A stretch of DNA of 28,046 nt from UBA288 sp964461885 (GCA_964461885.1 CAYWVY010000025.1:1-28046), one strand, 5' to 3'. Counted from the stretch's first letter, positions 7,696 through 15,999 are shown. Numbers and translations are program-made. Notes: generated from the sequence alone by a model not told the origin.

Positions 7696-7767
7696 GTCCC
7701 GGTAGGGTAGTGGATATCCTAGAAGCTTGCGGAGCTTTTGACCCGGGTTCAAGTCCCGGCCGGGGCG
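7696..7767 (+). tRNA. tRNA-Arg (anticodon GCG)
   Basis: A full cloverleaf can be drawn. The acceptor is GTCCCGG/CCGGGGC with discriminator G. The D arm starts at GGGT and has the GG of the loop. The anticodon stem GAAGC/GCTTT encloses the 7-base loop TTGCGGA with anticodon GCG at 7729-7731. The T arm is CCGGG-TTCAAGT-CCCGG. The variable loop is 4 bases. No intron is present and CCA is not encoded. The D stem has one T.T mismatch. It reads CGC and CGU arginine codons, which are frequent in this GC-rich genome. Confidence 0.9.
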
Positions 7768-8137
7768 TACTGTTATCGGGTGGAACACCCACCCCCTTTC
7801 ATCTCTCATTCCCGACATTCCGGGAGCCGATTCGTCGCTGCATTGTGCGCTTGTCCCTGTTCGTCGACAGGCGGTGTCCTCTGGCGGTGCGGGGGCAGTC
7901 GGCGCCCGAAGAACCTGCCCCCCGTCGGCCACCGTGAAGCTTCGCAGTCGCCGCCCGACTCGTTGTCGGAAGTCCTGGTGAAAAGTCCGTGTTCGCGTTC
8001 GTCCGCCGGCTGTCTCTTCGCCAGTCGCGCCAACCCATGCCGCGAGGAGCGAGGATGGCCGGAATCGCACCCGTCTTCGGCGGCGGGCCGGCACAACCGG
8101 AATCTTCAAAAGGGGCGAGGGCATCAGACTGGGTACC
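7768..8137. other. Gene-poor stretch downstream of tRNA-Arg
   Basis: About 370 bases carry no protein I can support. A small hairpin GGGTG-GAA-CACCC at 7778-7790, followed by a C/T-rich run, may end the tRNA transcript. The remaining open frames have shadow-like composition. No copy of the tRNA 3' end was found nearby that would mark an integration site. Confidence 0.4.
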
Positions 8138-8149
8138 GGAGGTTCAGCT

Positions 8150-8833
8150 GTGGTCTTCTTCGACCCGTTCTACTTCATCTTCGTCCTGATCCCGACGATC
8201 GCGATCTCGGCCGGTGTCCAGCTCTGGCTCCGTTCGACGTACGCGAAGTGGTCCCGGGTTCCCAACCAGGTCGGCCTCAACGGCCTCCAGGTCGGCCAGG
8301 CACTCTTCAGCCGGACCGATCTCCAGCCGATCGGCCTCCAGACGACCCCGGGCGAGCTCTCCGATCACTTTGATCCGTCCGCAAACGTCGTCCGGCTCTC
8401 CCAGGGCGTGGCCTCCACCCCGTCAGTCGCCTCCATGGCCGTGACCGCCCACGAGCTCGGTCACGTCCAGCAGCACCAGACCGGCTCCGGGCTGATGAAG
8501 GTGCGCAACATCCTGGTCCCCGCCCTTCGGTTCAGCCCGACTCTCTCGTACATCTGCATCCTGCTCGGCCTGCTCATGGGGATCGCGGGGCTCTTCTACC
8601 TCGGGATCATCTTCTTCGGTCTGATGGTACTCTTCACGATCCTGACCGTCCCGGTCGAGTTCGACGCCTCGCGCCGGGCCTTCCGCCTCCTCGACCAGGC
8701 CGGGCTGCTCGTCAACGAGAACGACCGGCGTGGCGCGCGCTCGATGCTGAACGCCGCCGGCTTCACGTACGTGGCAGCCGCCACGACCTCTATCCTGCAG
8801 CTCCTCTACTATGTTTCGCTTTCGCGCCGCTGA
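8150..8833 (+). CDS. YugP-type membrane zinc metallopeptidase
   Basis: The protein has 227 residues. The zinc-binding HELGH is at residues 101-105, preceded by ASMAVTA, and a downstream PVEFDASRRA motif at about 179-188 supplies the likely third ligand, Glu. Hydrophobic segments lie at about 7-27, at about 130-178 (two adjacent helices) and at the C-terminus (VAAATTSILQLLYYV). This is the layout of YugP/DUF2268-like membrane peptidases. The conserved NQVGLNGLQVGQALF corresponds to the family segment before the active site. The start is GTG at 8150 with GGAGGTT 5 bases upstream. Family members are membrane proteases of unknown substrate. The gene is followed 42 bases later by a separately promoted peroxiredoxin. 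Confidence 0.85.
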   Translation: MVFFDPFYFIFVLIPTIAISAGVQLWLRSTYAKWSRVPNQVGLNGLQVGQALFSRTDLQPIGLQTTPGELSDHFDPSANVVRLSQGVASTPSVASMAVTAHELGHVQQHQTGSGLMKVRNILVPALRFSPTLSYICILLGLLMGIAGLFYLGIIFFGLMVLFTILTVPVEFDASRRAFRLLDQAGLLVNENDRRGARSMLNAAGFTYVAAATTSILQLLYYVSLSRR

Positions 8834-8875
8834 GGGGCGGCGAGGATTTATCCGGTCGGGCTCCGACAATTCGCT

Positions 8876-9370
8876 ATGACCAGGACCTCTACCGACCCGT
8901 TCCTCGGCGCTCCGGCCCCCGCCTTCTGCCTGCCCGACGCGGCCGGCAAGCGCGTCTGCATCGAGGACTTCCGGGGCCGCTGGGTCGTGCTCTACGCCTA
9001 CCCCCGCGACGGAACGCCCGGCTGCACGCTCGAAGCCCGGCTCTTCTCGGACGCGTTCGATACCTTCGAGGCCCTGAACGCCACCGTGCTCGGCGTCTCG
9101 TCCGATCCGCCGGAGAAGCATGCGGCATTCGCGCGAAAGCATGCACTTCGCCACCTCCTCCTCTCGGACCAGGAGCACGATCTCCTCGTGTCGTACGGCG
9201 CGTGGAAAGAGAAGAAACTCTATGGAAAGGTGATGATGGGAACCGAACGCTCGACCTTTCTGATCGACCCCGCGGGCACGATCCGGGCGGTCTGGCGCAG
9301 GGTGAAGGTGCCCGGGCACCCCGACGAGGTCCGCGAGACGCTCGCGTCGCTCACGGCAGGAGATACCTGA
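8876..9370 (+). CDS. Peroxiredoxin of the PrxQ/Bcp family
   Basis: This 164-residue thioredoxin-fold peroxidase has the active-site sequence YPRDGTPGCTLEA, with the peroxidatic Cys at residue 50. It reduces H2O2 or alkyl hydroperoxides. In most Bcp proteins a resolving Cys follows five residues later (CTxxAC); here that position is Arg (CTLEAR), so resolution must use another thiol or a partner protein. Other Cys are at 18 and 28. Conserved ...SSDPPEKHAAFARKH and TFLIDPAGTIRAVW blocks are present. A TTTATC box at 8847-8852 lies about 25 bases before the ATG, so the mRNA is probably leaderless. The gene converges on the metallophosphoesterase with 20 bases between the stop codons. Confidence 0.9.
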   Translation: MTRTSTDPFLGAPAPAFCLPDAAGKRVCIEDFRGRWVVLYAYPRDGTPGCTLEARLFSDAFDTFEALNATVLGVSSDPPEKHAAFARKHALRHLLLSDQEHDLLVSYGAWKEKKLYGKVMMGTERSTFLIDPAGTIRAVWRRVKVPGHPDEVRETLASLTAGDT

Positions 9371-9390
9371 CCGCTCGGGGACTCAGGCCC

Positions 9391-10266
9391 TTATTCGGGA
9401 CCGATCCGGACGATCTCGGGCGATGTCGCCCTGACTTCGCGCGGCAGGTTCGACGTGCCGATCCCGCGCGTCACGTACATCATCGCGCGCCCGCACGAAC
9501 TCCGGCCTGAGAGGCCGAGGCGGTCGGCGACGCCGGCCGGCAGGAACTGGCCGCCGTGCGTATGACCCGCGAGGATAAGATCCGCGTCCCAGGGAGCCGC
9601 GCAGTCGGGCTCGTGGATCATGTAGATTGTGAAGGCGTCCGTCGGCTCCAGCACGGGTGGGTTCGCACGCCCGGCCCATGCATCGTCGAGCCCGACGAGC
9701 CGAACAGGGCGACCTTCGATCTCGAGGTCGACCGCCTGGTTCCGGAGGACATGCACGCCGCTGGCTTCGAGCGCGGCGGTGATCCGGTCCGCGTAGATCA
9801 GATCGGCTGTTCCATCGTCAAGGCGCTCGACATTGTAGTCGGCGATCGAGATCCGGGTCTGGCGGAGCTGCGTCAGCTTCTTTACGAGGGCCGTCGCCGA
9901 GTCCCCCGAACGGTAGTCGTGGTTGCCGAGGACTGCGTAGGTGGGCGCATTGAGTCCGCTCCAGACCGTCTGGAGCCCAAGATCGTCGTTGCCTCCGAAG
10001 ACGAAATCGCCGCCGATCAGCACGAGCGACGGCTGCATCGCGTTGATCTCGCGGATCGTCTCCTGTATCAGGGGGAGGTTCTCCGCGCGGACATGGGGAT
10101 CCGCGATGAAGACGATCCCGTCGGGTGCGCCTTCGACCGCGAGCTCGGTCAGCAGGGGAGTCCTGCGCTCGACCATGACGGTTCCAAGCGAAGCCGACAG
10201 AACCGAGAGCAGGAGCGTGACCGAGAAGAACCGGTTCAGGTGCGGCATGAGCGGCGCAACCGTCAT
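9391..10266 (-). CDS. Membrane-anchored calcineurin-like metallophosphoesterase
   Basis: The protein has 291 residues from the ATG at 10266. An N-terminal hydrophobic segment (FFSVTLLLSVLSASLGTVMV) is a signal peptide or anchor, followed by a catalytic domain outside the membrane. All metal-site motifs are present: IADPHVRAE, LIGGDFVFGG, LGNHDY and the C-terminal AGHTHGGQ. The arrangement matches the YkuE-like branch of DxH...GDxxx...GNHD...GHxH phosphoesterases, several of which act on lipid or nucleotide phosphoesters; the substrate here is unknown. A TATA-like GCTTATA on the minus strand at 10291-10297 is about 25-28 bases before 10266, which favours this start over the upstream in-frame codon at 10314. 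Confidence 0.85.
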   Translation of the reverse strand: MTVAPLMPHLNRFFSVTLLLSVLSASLGTVMVERRTPLLTELAVEGAPDGIVFIADPHVRAENLPLIQETIREINAMQPSLVLIGGDFVFGGNDDLGLQTVWSGLNAPTYAVLGNHDYRSGDSATALVKKLTQLRQTRISIADYNVERLDDGTADLIYADRITAALEASGVHVLRNQAVDLEIEGRPVRLVGLDDAWAGRANPPVLEPTDAFTIYMIHEPDCAAPWDADLILAGHTHGGQFLPAGVADRLGLSGRSSCGRAMMYVTRGIGTSNLPREVRATSPEIVRIGPE

Positions 10267-10290
10267 CGGTCTAGTATGGATCGGTCGGCG

Positions 10291-10297
10291 TATAAGC
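10291..10297 (-). promoter_or_regulatory. TATA-like box for the metallophosphoesterase
   Basis: GCTTATA on the minus strand lies about 28 bases before the ATG at 10266. It predicts a transcript beginning at or just before the start codon. Confidence 0.4.
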
Positions 10298-10314
10298 AAT
10301 TCGTATTTCGGCAA

Positions 10315-10660
10315 ACGGTGTCGGGTCCACTCGTCCGGGCGCGGAGCAGCCCGCTCCGTGGTGCAGGGCGCCGGGCGGGACGTCGACAGATCTTCCCGAG
10401 CCGGCTACGAATGCGGCGCGGCAGGAGCGGCGAACGGGTCGCACGGTGCATCCCGTCGTGCCGACGGGATGTCTCACCCGAGGGGCTGGGGGAGATAGCA
10501 GTCAGCATCGGGGGCCTGCGGCTGCGGGAGAATATCCGATCATTCCAACCGCCTCTGAACATTCTTGACGATCTGGGCGTAGTCGTCGGCCAGGCCGAAT
10601 GAAGTCGGCACGGTTCTTCAGACGCTCGCCGCAGATGCAGCCGGGCGGCCATGTGGGAAT
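10315..10660. other. Gene-poor interval before the DUF4956 operon
   Basis: No supported gene is seen between the divergent metallophosphoesterase and DUF4956 genes. Open frames here are Arg/Ser/Pro-rich and lack family signatures. The DUF4956 promoter follows at 10661. Confidence 0.45.
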
Positions 10661-10670
10661 GATATATATT
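10661..10670 (+). promoter_or_regulatory. TATA box of the DUF4956-CotH-VTC operon
   Basis: GATATATATT is the strongest AT-rich element in this part of the window. It predicts a start near 10690 and a leader of about 35 bases before the ATG at 10727, which is itself preceded by GTGAG. Confidence 0.6.
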
Positions 10671-10726
10671 CATTGAATTAGTATAAGGGGATCATGCGGC
10701 GTCCGGCCGCCGGATCGTGAGACGGC

Positions 10727-11413
10727 ATGCAACCGACCATCCCCTCGTTCGACGAGTTCCTGACCACGCAGAGTTTCCAGATCCCACTCGGCGGCTTCAT
10801 CGTCAACCTGCTCCTCGCCACGGCCCTCTCCCTCCTCGTAGGGGTCGTCTACGTCCGCTACGGAACGGCCCTCTCGAACCGCCGGGCATTCGGGCGCAAC
10901 TTCCTCCTGGTTGCAGTCACGACGATGTTCATCATCAGCGTGGTCAAATCCTCGCTCGCGCTCTCGCTCGGGCTGGTCGGTGCACTCTCAATCGTCCGGT
11001 TCCGGACCGCTGTCAAGGATCCCGAGGAGCTTGCCTTCATCCTGATCGCGATTGCAATCGGCCTAGGGCTGGGCGCTGACCAGCGGGCGATCTCGATCGT
11101 AGCGACTCTCTTCCTGATGGGGTTGGTTCTCATACGGCACCGGTTCTCTCGCCGCCCCGGCGAGGACGTCGGCATGCATCTCTCTGTCGTTGCGCGAGGG
11201 CCGGGCCATGACGGGCTCGAACCGCTGGTCGCAGTCGTCCAGAAGTACAGCCCCGGCGCGGCGCTCCGCCGGTTCGATGAGAACGACGACCAGCTCGAGG
11301 CCCTCTTCCTCGTCCACCTCGCCGACTTCGAGCGGCTCGCAACCCTCCGACGGGAGATAGCCGCCCTGCCCGGCGAACACGAGGTCTCGTTCCTCGACCC
11401 CGAGCTCAGGTGA
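10727..11413 (+). CDS. DUF4956 polytopic membrane protein
   Basis: The protein has 228 residues. The N-terminal ~135 residues contain about four hydrophobic helices (from FIVNLLLATALSLLVGVV to IVATLFLMGLVLI). Between them lies the family hallmark GALSIVRFRTAVKDPEELAF. A soluble C-terminal domain of about 90 residues follows, with ferredoxin-like alternation (LEALFLVHLADFERLATLRREI). DUF4956 proteins are commonly encoded beside CotH and VTC genes, as here; their biochemical role is not established. Three bases separate its stop from the CotH start, and AGGTGATC overlapping the end of the gene serves as the CotH ribosome binding site. My inference is that it is the membrane component of the three-gene system. 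Confidence 0.85.
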   Translation: MQPTIPSFDEFLTTQSFQIPLGGFIVNLLLATALSLLVGVVYVRYGTALSNRRAFGRNFLLVAVTTMFIISVVKSSLALSLGLVGALSIVRFRTAVKDPEELAFILIAIAIGLGLGADQRAISIVATLFLMGLVLIRHRFSRRPGEDVGMHLSVVARGPGHDGLEPLVAVVQKYSPGAALRRFDENDDQLEALFLVHLADFERLATLRREIAALPGEHEVSFLDPELR

Positions 11414-11416
11414 TCC

Positions 11417-14023
11417 ATGCGCCTTGGCGAGCGACCCGATCCAGAAGCTGACCGTGCACGGCAGCTCCTGCACGGAGTCCGCGAACGGGCCAGGCGACGC
11501 GGACCCAGGCTCGTCCTGATCGTCCTTCTCTTTCTTGTCATCGGCGGCATCGGAGTCGTTGTGGGAATGGCCGCTGCGGGGCTCTTCGGCAACCTCGACA
11601 ATCTCGCCGCGGGAGACGCCCCTGCCCAATCGCCGACGGGACTCATACGCGCGATCGGAGTACACCCGTCCGATGTCCTCTTCATCCTTTCGGGGCTCAA
11701 GAACGTGAACATCGGCCTGCCCTCCCATTTCGTCCAGGGCGCGTTCTCAAATCCGAAACGGATCGAGCTCGATATCGCCGAGCTCGACTACCAGCGTCTG
11801 GCGTATGAGCGGGAGGTGGCGCTGGATCAGGGGATCTGGCTGCCGTCCGAGGAGGACTATGTCCCGGTGACGCTCCGGTACGCAAACCAGACCCTCCGCG
11901 GCAAAGCCCGGCTCAAGGGGGACTGGCCCGACCATTGGTACGGCGAGAAATGGTCGCTCCGGTTCAAACTCGACGGCGACGACCACCTCGAGCATATGAG
12001 CGAGTTCGCGCTCCAGGCCCCACGGACGCGCAATTACATGGCCGAATGGATCTTCCAGCAGACGATGGTCCGCGAGGGGCTCTCGGGGCTCTCGTACGGA
12101 TTCGTGGACGTGACGATCAACGGAAAGCCCATGGGTACCTACGCGATCGAGGAGGCGTTCGACGAGGGGATTACCTGGTACAACCGCGAGCCGGCAGGCC
12201 CGCTCCTTCGGTTTACCGATACCGAGTACTTCGAGTCCTGGGCGACGACGAGATACGAGATGCCCGATCCGCACAGGACAGAAACCCTCGACGTCTTCGG
12301 CGTGAACACGGCGAATCCTGGCTACTCCGAGAACGATGCCCGGGCAGCCCTTCGCCTCCTCGAAGAGTGGCGCAATGGCGAGATCGCAACCAGTGATGCA
12401 TTCAACGTGGACAGGACCGCACGGTACTTCGCACTCTCGGACCTCCTCGGTAACACCCACGGCGACTTTTACCACAATATGCGCTTCTACTACAACCCGA
12501 TCTCGGCCCGCCTCGAGCCCGTCGGACACGACCCGAATGCTGGCGAGGTGATCGAAGAGATCAAGGGGGGTACGACCGACCCGTACCTTCGCCTCTTCTT
12601 CGACGACCCCCAGCTCACCGAGCGGTACCTCGCCGAACTCGAGCGGATCAGCGCGGATGGGTACCTCGAGGCACTGTTTGCAGAACTCGATCCCGGGATC
12701 CAGGAGAACGCCTCGTTCATTTACCGCGACCAGCCCTTCTACTTCCTTGACCGCCGGTCGTACTATGCGAACCGGGATCTGATCCGGAACACGCTCCATC
12801 CCTACCGTGCGATCAACGCCTACGTCACGGAACCCTTGTCCGGGGTGCCAACAGTCGAGCTGGGCACCACGCAACCTCTCCCGGTCGAGGTCATCGCCCT
12901 GCTCGCAGGAGGCGTGCGGGCGGTGCCGGAAGGTGGGCCGGTGCACCTCCCCGGAAAGGTGCTGAACGAACCGGTGCAGTACGAGACGGTAGCGTTCACG
13001 CTCCCGGCCGGAGCAGCATGGAACGCTTCGACCCCGCTGGAGGTCGAGTGCCGCGTCCTCGGGGCGACCGAGCTCCGTCTCGAGAGCGTTGTCCCGACCC
13101 CCAGACTGCCCGGTGCCGCAGAGGCAGGGGCGTTCATGCGCCTCCCGGCGAACACGGGGAGCCTCCCGTTCACCGTGACCGACGATGCCCGTCGCTCGGT
13201 CTATCTGCTGCCGGGCAGCCATCGGCTCGCCGAACCTATGATTGTACCCGAGGGCTATACGCTCCGGTGCGGTCCGAACACCTCGCTCGACCTGGTGCGG
13301 AACGCCTCGATCGTCGCACGCGGCCCGGTCGAATGGGTGGGGACGGAGGAGTCCCCGGTCACGGTCCGCTCGAGTGACGGAACGGGCGGGGGCATGATCG
13401 TGCTGAGTGCGCGCAACCTCTCGACTCTCGCCAACGCCCGCTTCGAGCAGCTCGCCCCGCCCGGTGCCGCCCTGGGGGCCGGAGCGGCCATCACCTTTCT
13501 CGAGAGCCCCGTAAGCCTCGACAGGGTCTCGATGAAAGGAGACCGGACGGCCCCACTCCTCCGCGTGGTCAAGAGCCCCTTCAATATGACCGGGTGCTCG
13601 TTTACCGGGGGATCCGACCCCGCCGTCTCCATCGAGTATTCGACCGGCACGATCATCGAGACCATCGTCGCGAATGGTTCGGGCCTTCGCATCTCCGGGA
13701 GCGTCGTTGAACTCGAGCGCGGCCGGTTCAAGGAGATTGCGGGCACGGCCGTCCTCACCGAACGCGTGAGCACGCTCTCGGGAACCGGGTTGACCTGCAC
13801 TGCTGCCGGGACCGCCCTCGAGAGCGAATCCGGGTCTACGGCAACCGTCATCGGTCTGACTGTCCGCGACGCGGATGTGGCTGTCCGCGCCGGGGGTGCG
13901 ACGACAGGGTTTGAGGCCGGCACAGCCCGGCTCAGCGGGGTGATCCTCTCCAATGTGACCACGTCGTACGTGCAGGAGGGCGACGGCGTCATCGTGGTCG
14001 ACGACCAGAGGCCGGAGCCGTGA
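11417..14023 (+). CDS. CotH-like kinase with membrane anchor and C-terminal beta-helix
   Basis: The protein has 868 residues. A basic cytoplasmic tail (1-30) is followed by one membrane helix (about 31-56), so the rest should be outside. The CotH region spans about 105-470: ARLKGDWPDHW (164-174), WSLRFKL (179-185), FALQAPRTRNYMAEWIFQQ (197-215), VTINGKPMGTYAIEEAFDE (232-250), NMRFYYNP (354-361) and EPVGHDPNAGE (367-377). These correspond to the atypical-kinase core that phosphorylates spore-coat proteins in Bacillus. The usual WDxD-like metal motif is replaced by GHDPN, so activity needs checking. From about 590 to the end, repeats such as GYTLRCGPNTSLDLVRNASI predict a right-handed parallel beta-helix. 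The stop overlaps the VTC start (GTGA). Confidence 0.8.
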   Translation: MRLGERPDPEADRARQLLHGVRERARRRGPRLVLIVLLFLVIGGIGVVVGMAAAGLFGNLDNLAAGDAPAQSPTGLIRAIGVHPSDVLFILSGLKNVNIGLPSHFVQGAFSNPKRIELDIAELDYQRLAYEREVALDQGIWLPSEEDYVPVTLRYANQTLRGKARLKGDWPDHWYGEKWSLRFKLDGDDHLEHMSEFALQAPRTRNYMAEWIFQQTMVREGLSGLSYGFVDVTINGKPMGTYAIEEAFDEGITWYNREPAGPLLRFTDTEYFESWATTRYEMPDPHRTETLDVFGVNTANPGYSENDARAALRLLEEWRNGEIATSDAFNVDRTARYFALSDLLGNTHGDFYHNMRFYYNPISARLEPVGHDPNAGEVIEEIKGGTTDPYLRLFFDDPQLTERYLAELERISADGYLEALFAELDPGIQENASFIYRDQPFYFLDRRSYYANRDLIRNTLHPYRAINAYVTEPLSGVPTVELGTTQPLPVEVIALLAGGVRAVPEGGPVHLPGKVLNEPVQYETVAFTLPAGAAWNASTPLEVECRVLGATELRLESVVPTPRLPGAAEAGAFMRLPANTGSLPFTVTDDARRSVYLLPGSHRLAEPMIVPEGYTLRCGPNTSLDLVRNASIVARGPVEWVGTEESPVTVRSSDGTGGGMIVLSARNLSTLANARFEQLAPPGAALGAGAAITFLESPVSLDRVSMKGDRTAPLLRVVKSPFNMTGCSFTGGSDPAVSIEYSTGTIIETIVANGSGLRISGSVVELERGRFKEIAGTAVLTERVSTLSGTGLTCTAAGTALESESGSTATVIGLTVRDADVAVRAGGATTGFEAGTARLSGVILSNVTTSYVQEGDGVIVVDDQRPEP

Positions 14024-14706
14024 CTCGCACTCCCGACGCCGAGCGAGAGTGGCGGTACGAGCGGAAGTATCCCCAGGAGGTCTACTCCGCCGCCGAGGTA
14101 AAACTGTTCGTCCGGCAACACCCCGCGCTCTTCATCGAGGCGCACCCGGAACGATGGGTCAACAGCCTGTACTACGACACGCCATCGCTGGGGGGCCTCG
14201 CGGACTCGGTCAATGGCCTGCGCGACCGCGTGAAGATGCGGGTGCGGTGGTACGGCGCGCTCACCCGGCAGGTCGAGTCGCCCGTCATGGAGTTCAAGCG
14301 AAAGCGCGGCCGCCTGGGCTCGAAGGACCGGTATACGCTTGCACCGCTCGATTTCAGGAATTCCATCGCTCCGCTACCGGAGGAACTCGCCGGCGATCCC
14401 CCTCTTCCCATCGACGTTCGGGCGGCGCTCCGGCTGCTGGTGCCGGCCAGCCTCACGCGGTACCGCCGGCTGTACTACCTCTCTGCGGACCGCCGGTTCC
14501 GGCTCACGCTCGATGCGGACCTTGCCTTCTACCGTGTCCGGCCGGCCTCGCGGCGGCTCGTCCGCCTGCCCAACACGTTCCGTGGGACCGTGATCGAGGT
14601 CAAGTACGGAGCAGGGGACGACGAGGCCGCGCGACCCGTGCTCGAGGCCCTGCCGTTCCGGTGGTCCCGGTTCTCGAAGTACTGTGCCGCATTTGAGGGG
14701 GCCTGA
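14020..14706 (+). CDS. VTC-domain protein (polyphosphate polymerase-like)
   Basis: The 228-residue protein is essentially a single VTC domain, the beta-tunnel that makes polyphosphate from ATP in yeast Vtc4. Expected tunnel residues are visible: ERKY (15-18), NSLYYDTP (48-55), RDRVKMRVRWYG (68-79 with five basic side chains), MEFKRKRG (90-97), TRYRRLYYL (146-154), RLTLDADLAFY (161-171), VIEVKYG (191-197 with Glu and Lys) and SKYC (219-222). No membrane helix or SPX domain is present, so it should be cytoplasmic and rely on a partner to reach the membrane. The GTG start overlaps the CotH stop by 4 bases, implying translational coupling. Triphosphatase activity is an alternative for this superfamily. 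Confidence 0.85.
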   Translation: MTRTPDAEREWRYERKYPQEVYSAAEVKLFVRQHPALFIEAHPERWVNSLYYDTPSLGGLADSVNGLRDRVKMRVRWYGALTRQVESPVMEFKRKRGRLGSKDRYTLAPLDFRNSIAPLPEELAGDPPLPIDVRAALRLLVPASLTRYRRLYYLSADRRFRLTLDADLAFYRVRPASRRLVRLPNTFRGTVIEVKYGAGDDEAARPVLEALPFRWSRFSKYCAAFEGA

Positions 14707-14752
14707 CCCATCGATCCGCAGGATTAACGCCTGCGGCCCCCAACCGATCTCC

Positions 14753-15934
14753 GTGACAGCGCGCCCGTACCGATTCGCCCGCCGCATGGCCGCAGTCCCT
14801 CCCTCGTTCCTCGGCACGCTCTTTGCCGTCTCGGCCGACCCGTCCGTGATCTCGTTCGCGGGCGGACTCCCCTCGTCCGCGATCCTCGACGTGGCCGGGA
14901 TCGCTGAAGCCGCGGCCGACGTGCTCGCCGATGCGGGCCCGGCCGCCCTGCAGTACTCGACCACCGACGGCTACCTGCCGCTCCGCGAGTTCATCGCCGA
15001 CCGCTATCGACAGCGGGTCGGCCTTGACGTGACCGCCGCCAACGTCCAGATCGTGAACGGATCCCAGCAGTGCCTCGACCTCATCGCCAAGTGCCTCGTT
15101 GATCCCGGGGACGCTGTGGCGATCGAAGCCCCGGGGTATCTCGGCGCGATCGAGGCCTTCAGCCTGTACGAACCCCGTCTCTCGGCCGTGCCGGTTGACG
15201 GGGCGGGCCCCGACCTCGCGGTGCTCGAGCGGGTCGTATCCCGCGACCGGCCGAAGTTCTTCTACGTGATCCCGAACGCACAGAACCCGTCGGGCCTGAC
15301 GTACCCGGACGAAGCGAGACGGGCCGTAGCCGAACTCCTGGACGGCTCGGAGACGCTCCTGTACGAGGACGATGCGTTCGGCGAGCTCTTCTTCGACGGC
15401 CGGCCGCGCCGGCCGATAGGAGCGGACCTCACGGGCAGGGCCGTGCTCTCGGGATCGTTCTCGAAGGTGCTCGCGCCCGGCATGCGCTGCGGGTGGCTCG
15501 TCGCGCCCGAGATGGTGCTCGCACAGTTCAACGTGGCAAAGCAGGCGGCCGACCTTCACTCGAACTATTTCTGCCAGCTCGTGCTCCACCGGTGGCTCAC
15601 GACCCACGATCTCGACGAGCAGTGCCGCCGGGTTGCGGACGTCTACCACGAGAACTGCCGGGCGCTTGGCGACGCTCTCGACGAGCGGTGTCCCGAGCTC
15701 GTTCATACCGAGCCCGAAGGCGGCATGTTCATGCTCGCCCGCCTGCCCCCCGGCGTCTCGTCGCTGGCGCTCTTCGACGAGGGCGTCCGCCAGGGTGTGG
15801 CCGTGATGCCGGGCCCGCCCTTCTTCCTTGCGGGCGGCGACGACGTGATCCGCCTGAACTTCTCGAACACAGATCCCGAGCGGTGCGCCAAGGGGATCGC
15901 CCGGCTCTCCAGGGCTCTTATGGCCCTCGGGTGA
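14753..15934 (+). CDS. PLP-dependent aminotransferase, class I/II (2-aminoadipate aminotransferase/MocR-domain type)
   Basis: From the GTG at 14753 the product has 393 residues of fold-type I aminotransferase. Visible motifs are ISFAGGLPSS near the N-terminus, YSTTDGYLPLREFIA, the cofactor-stacking region IVNGSQQCLDL, VIPNAQNPSGLT, LYEDDAFGELFF and the Schiff-base Lys in SGSFSKVLAPGMRCGW, with the C-terminal Arg in VIRLNFSN. The FAGGLPS and YSTTDGYLPLRE motifs are typical of LysN/alpha-aminoadipate and aromatic/branched-chain aminotransferases; the substrate cannot be fixed from sequence. An ATG at 14684 inside the VTC gene is in frame, but the added residues do not look coding. A weak GATTAACG box lies about 25 bases before the GTG. 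Confidence 0.85.
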   Translation: MTARPYRFARRMAAVPPSFLGTLFAVSADPSVISFAGGLPSSAILDVAGIAEAAADVLADAGPAALQYSTTDGYLPLREFIADRYRQRVGLDVTAANVQIVNGSQQCLDLIAKCLVDPGDAVAIEAPGYLGAIEAFSLYEPRLSAVPVDGAGPDLAVLERVVSRDRPKFFYVIPNAQNPSGLTYPDEARRAVAELLDGSETLLYEDDAFGELFFDGRPRRPIGADLTGRAVLSGSFSKVLAPGMRCGWLVAPEMVLAQFNVAKQAADLHSNYFCQLVLHRWLTTHDLDEQCRRVADVYHENCRALGDALDERCPELVHTEPEGGMFMLARLPPGVSSLALFDEGVRQGVAVMPGPPFFLAGGDDVIRLNFSNTDPERCAKGIARLSRALMALG

Positions 15935-15969
15935 GCCCGTCTATTCCTGTTCGATGGCGGGGCAGAAGG

Positions 15970-15977
15970 TATTTATT
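15970..15977 (+). promoter_or_regulatory. TATA-like box for the redox gene pair
   Basis: TATTTATT precedes the ATG at 16000 by about 25 bases. It predicts a leaderless transcript for the glutaredoxin-like gene and, through overlap, the FTR gene. Confidence 0.5.
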
Positions 15978-15999
15978 CCGGTCACGTGGACTCCATGCC

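Noticed and set aside
11747..13222. A 491-codon open frame on the minus strand opposite the CotH gene
   Set aside because: It is the antisense shadow of a well-supported gene in GC-rich DNA; its translation is Arg/Val/His-rich with no family motif.
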